From the NCBI GenBank assembly GCA_947177845.1, contig CAMWVZ010000069.1:1-5792 (forward strand): a DNA stretch of 5,792 nt, written 5' to 3'. Position 1 is the first letter of the stretch, and every line of letters begins with the position of its first letter. The position numbers and the translations under genes are program-made. The DNA is from an uncultured Bacteroidales bacterium. GTDB lineage: Bacteria > Bacteroidota > Bacteroidia > Bacteroidales > P3. Shown here one piece after another: positions 5,619-5,792 of the stretch. The notes under the pieces are model-generated. The model was not told the DNA's origin. It made no database searches and saw only the letters and a program-made list of their open reading frames with translations.

Positions 5619-5792
5619 AATTTGGGTCTATGCGAAAGAGGGGCTGCGTGCAGCTATTAATATGCTTTTCAAAGGCTTGGTGCGTTTTTATCAAATGTGC
5701 ATCTCGCCGCTTTTTCCACCCACCTGCCGATACACGCCCACCTGTTCCGAATATGCTTTGCAGGCCTTGCGCAAATACGGGCCGTTCAAAGG
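5611..5792 (+). CDS. yidD: YidD membrane protein insertion efficiency factor (3' end beyond window)
   Basis: YidD (DUF37) is a small protein on the inner face of the cytoplasmic membrane that aids insertion of membrane proteins by YidC/Sec. The visible 60 residues contain the family hallmark FYQMCISPLFPPTCRYTPTCSEYALQALRKYGPFK, including the conserved cysteines, and end within the conserved GPFKG. The preceding residues (WVYAKEGLRAAINMLFKGLV) can form the family's N-terminal amphipathic helix. The frame has a stop at 5584-5586. GTG 5611 gives a 25-residue lead-in before FYQ and overlaps rnpA by 8 bp; ATG 5662 gives only an 8-residue lead-in, short for the family. I prefer GTG, though neither start has a convincing Shine-Dalgarno. 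The C-terminal part lies past the right edge. Confidence 0.9.
   Translation, partial: MNRIWVYAKEGLRAAINMLFKGLVRFYQMCISPLFPPTCRYTPTCSEYALQALRKYGPFK

Noticed and set aside
1..5792. Search for CRISPR repeats, insertion-sequence ends, tRNA/rRNA genes, riboswitches or a defence system
   Set aside because: I found no spaced direct repeats, transposase motifs, tRNA-like cloverleaf or toxin/antitoxin-like pair; the plus strand from 179 onward is nearly filled by recognised housekeeping genes.

Overview
The window reads as ordinary chromosomal DNA from a member of the Bacteroidota, most likely the order Bacteroidales. Three things point there. A GldA-type ABC ATPase carries the LPEHNPLY and LSKGY signatures. 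A DUF4271 membrane protein, a family I know only from Bacteroidota, lies directly before a Bacteroidetes-type HemD, then rnpA and yidD. Start codons mostly lack good Shine-Dalgarno sequences, and the only promoter-like match is of the TAnnTTTG type used in this phylum. Genus cannot be told from the sequence.

Layout: positions 1-82 hold the first 27 codons of an unidentified minus-strand gene that begins with a membrane segment. Positions 83-178 are an A+T-rich divergent intergenic region with candidate promoter elements facing both ways, three AAATTT tracts spaced 20 and 10 bp, and a 10-bp palindrome. From 179 to the right edge every gene is on the plus strand and tightly packed: maf (nucleotide pyrophosphatase), an exported S41 carboxy-terminal processing protease, a GldA-like ABC ATPase, a DUF4271 polytopic membrane protein, a HemD-family protein with an unusual basic tail, rnpA (RNase P protein), and the start of yidD, cut by the window end. 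Junctions are: 4-bp ATGA overlap, 29 bp, 2 bp, 62 bp, 5 bp, and an 8-bp overlap. This is compatible with one long operon or with two joined near the 62-bp gap at 4151-4212.

Functionally this is a housekeeping string: nucleotide-pool surveillance (Maf), envelope proteolysis (S41), ATP-driven membrane transport of unknown substrate (GldA-like), a tetrapyrrole-type enzyme fold (HemD), tRNA 5' maturation (RnpA) and membrane-protein insertion (YidD). I see no mobile element, CRISPR array, tRNA, rRNA or defence system, and no convincing new system. The points most worth a second look are the lysine/alanine-rich tail on HemD, whether HemD really makes uroporphyrinogen III in this lineage, and whether DUF4271 is the membrane partner of the ATPase encoded 2 bp upstream.
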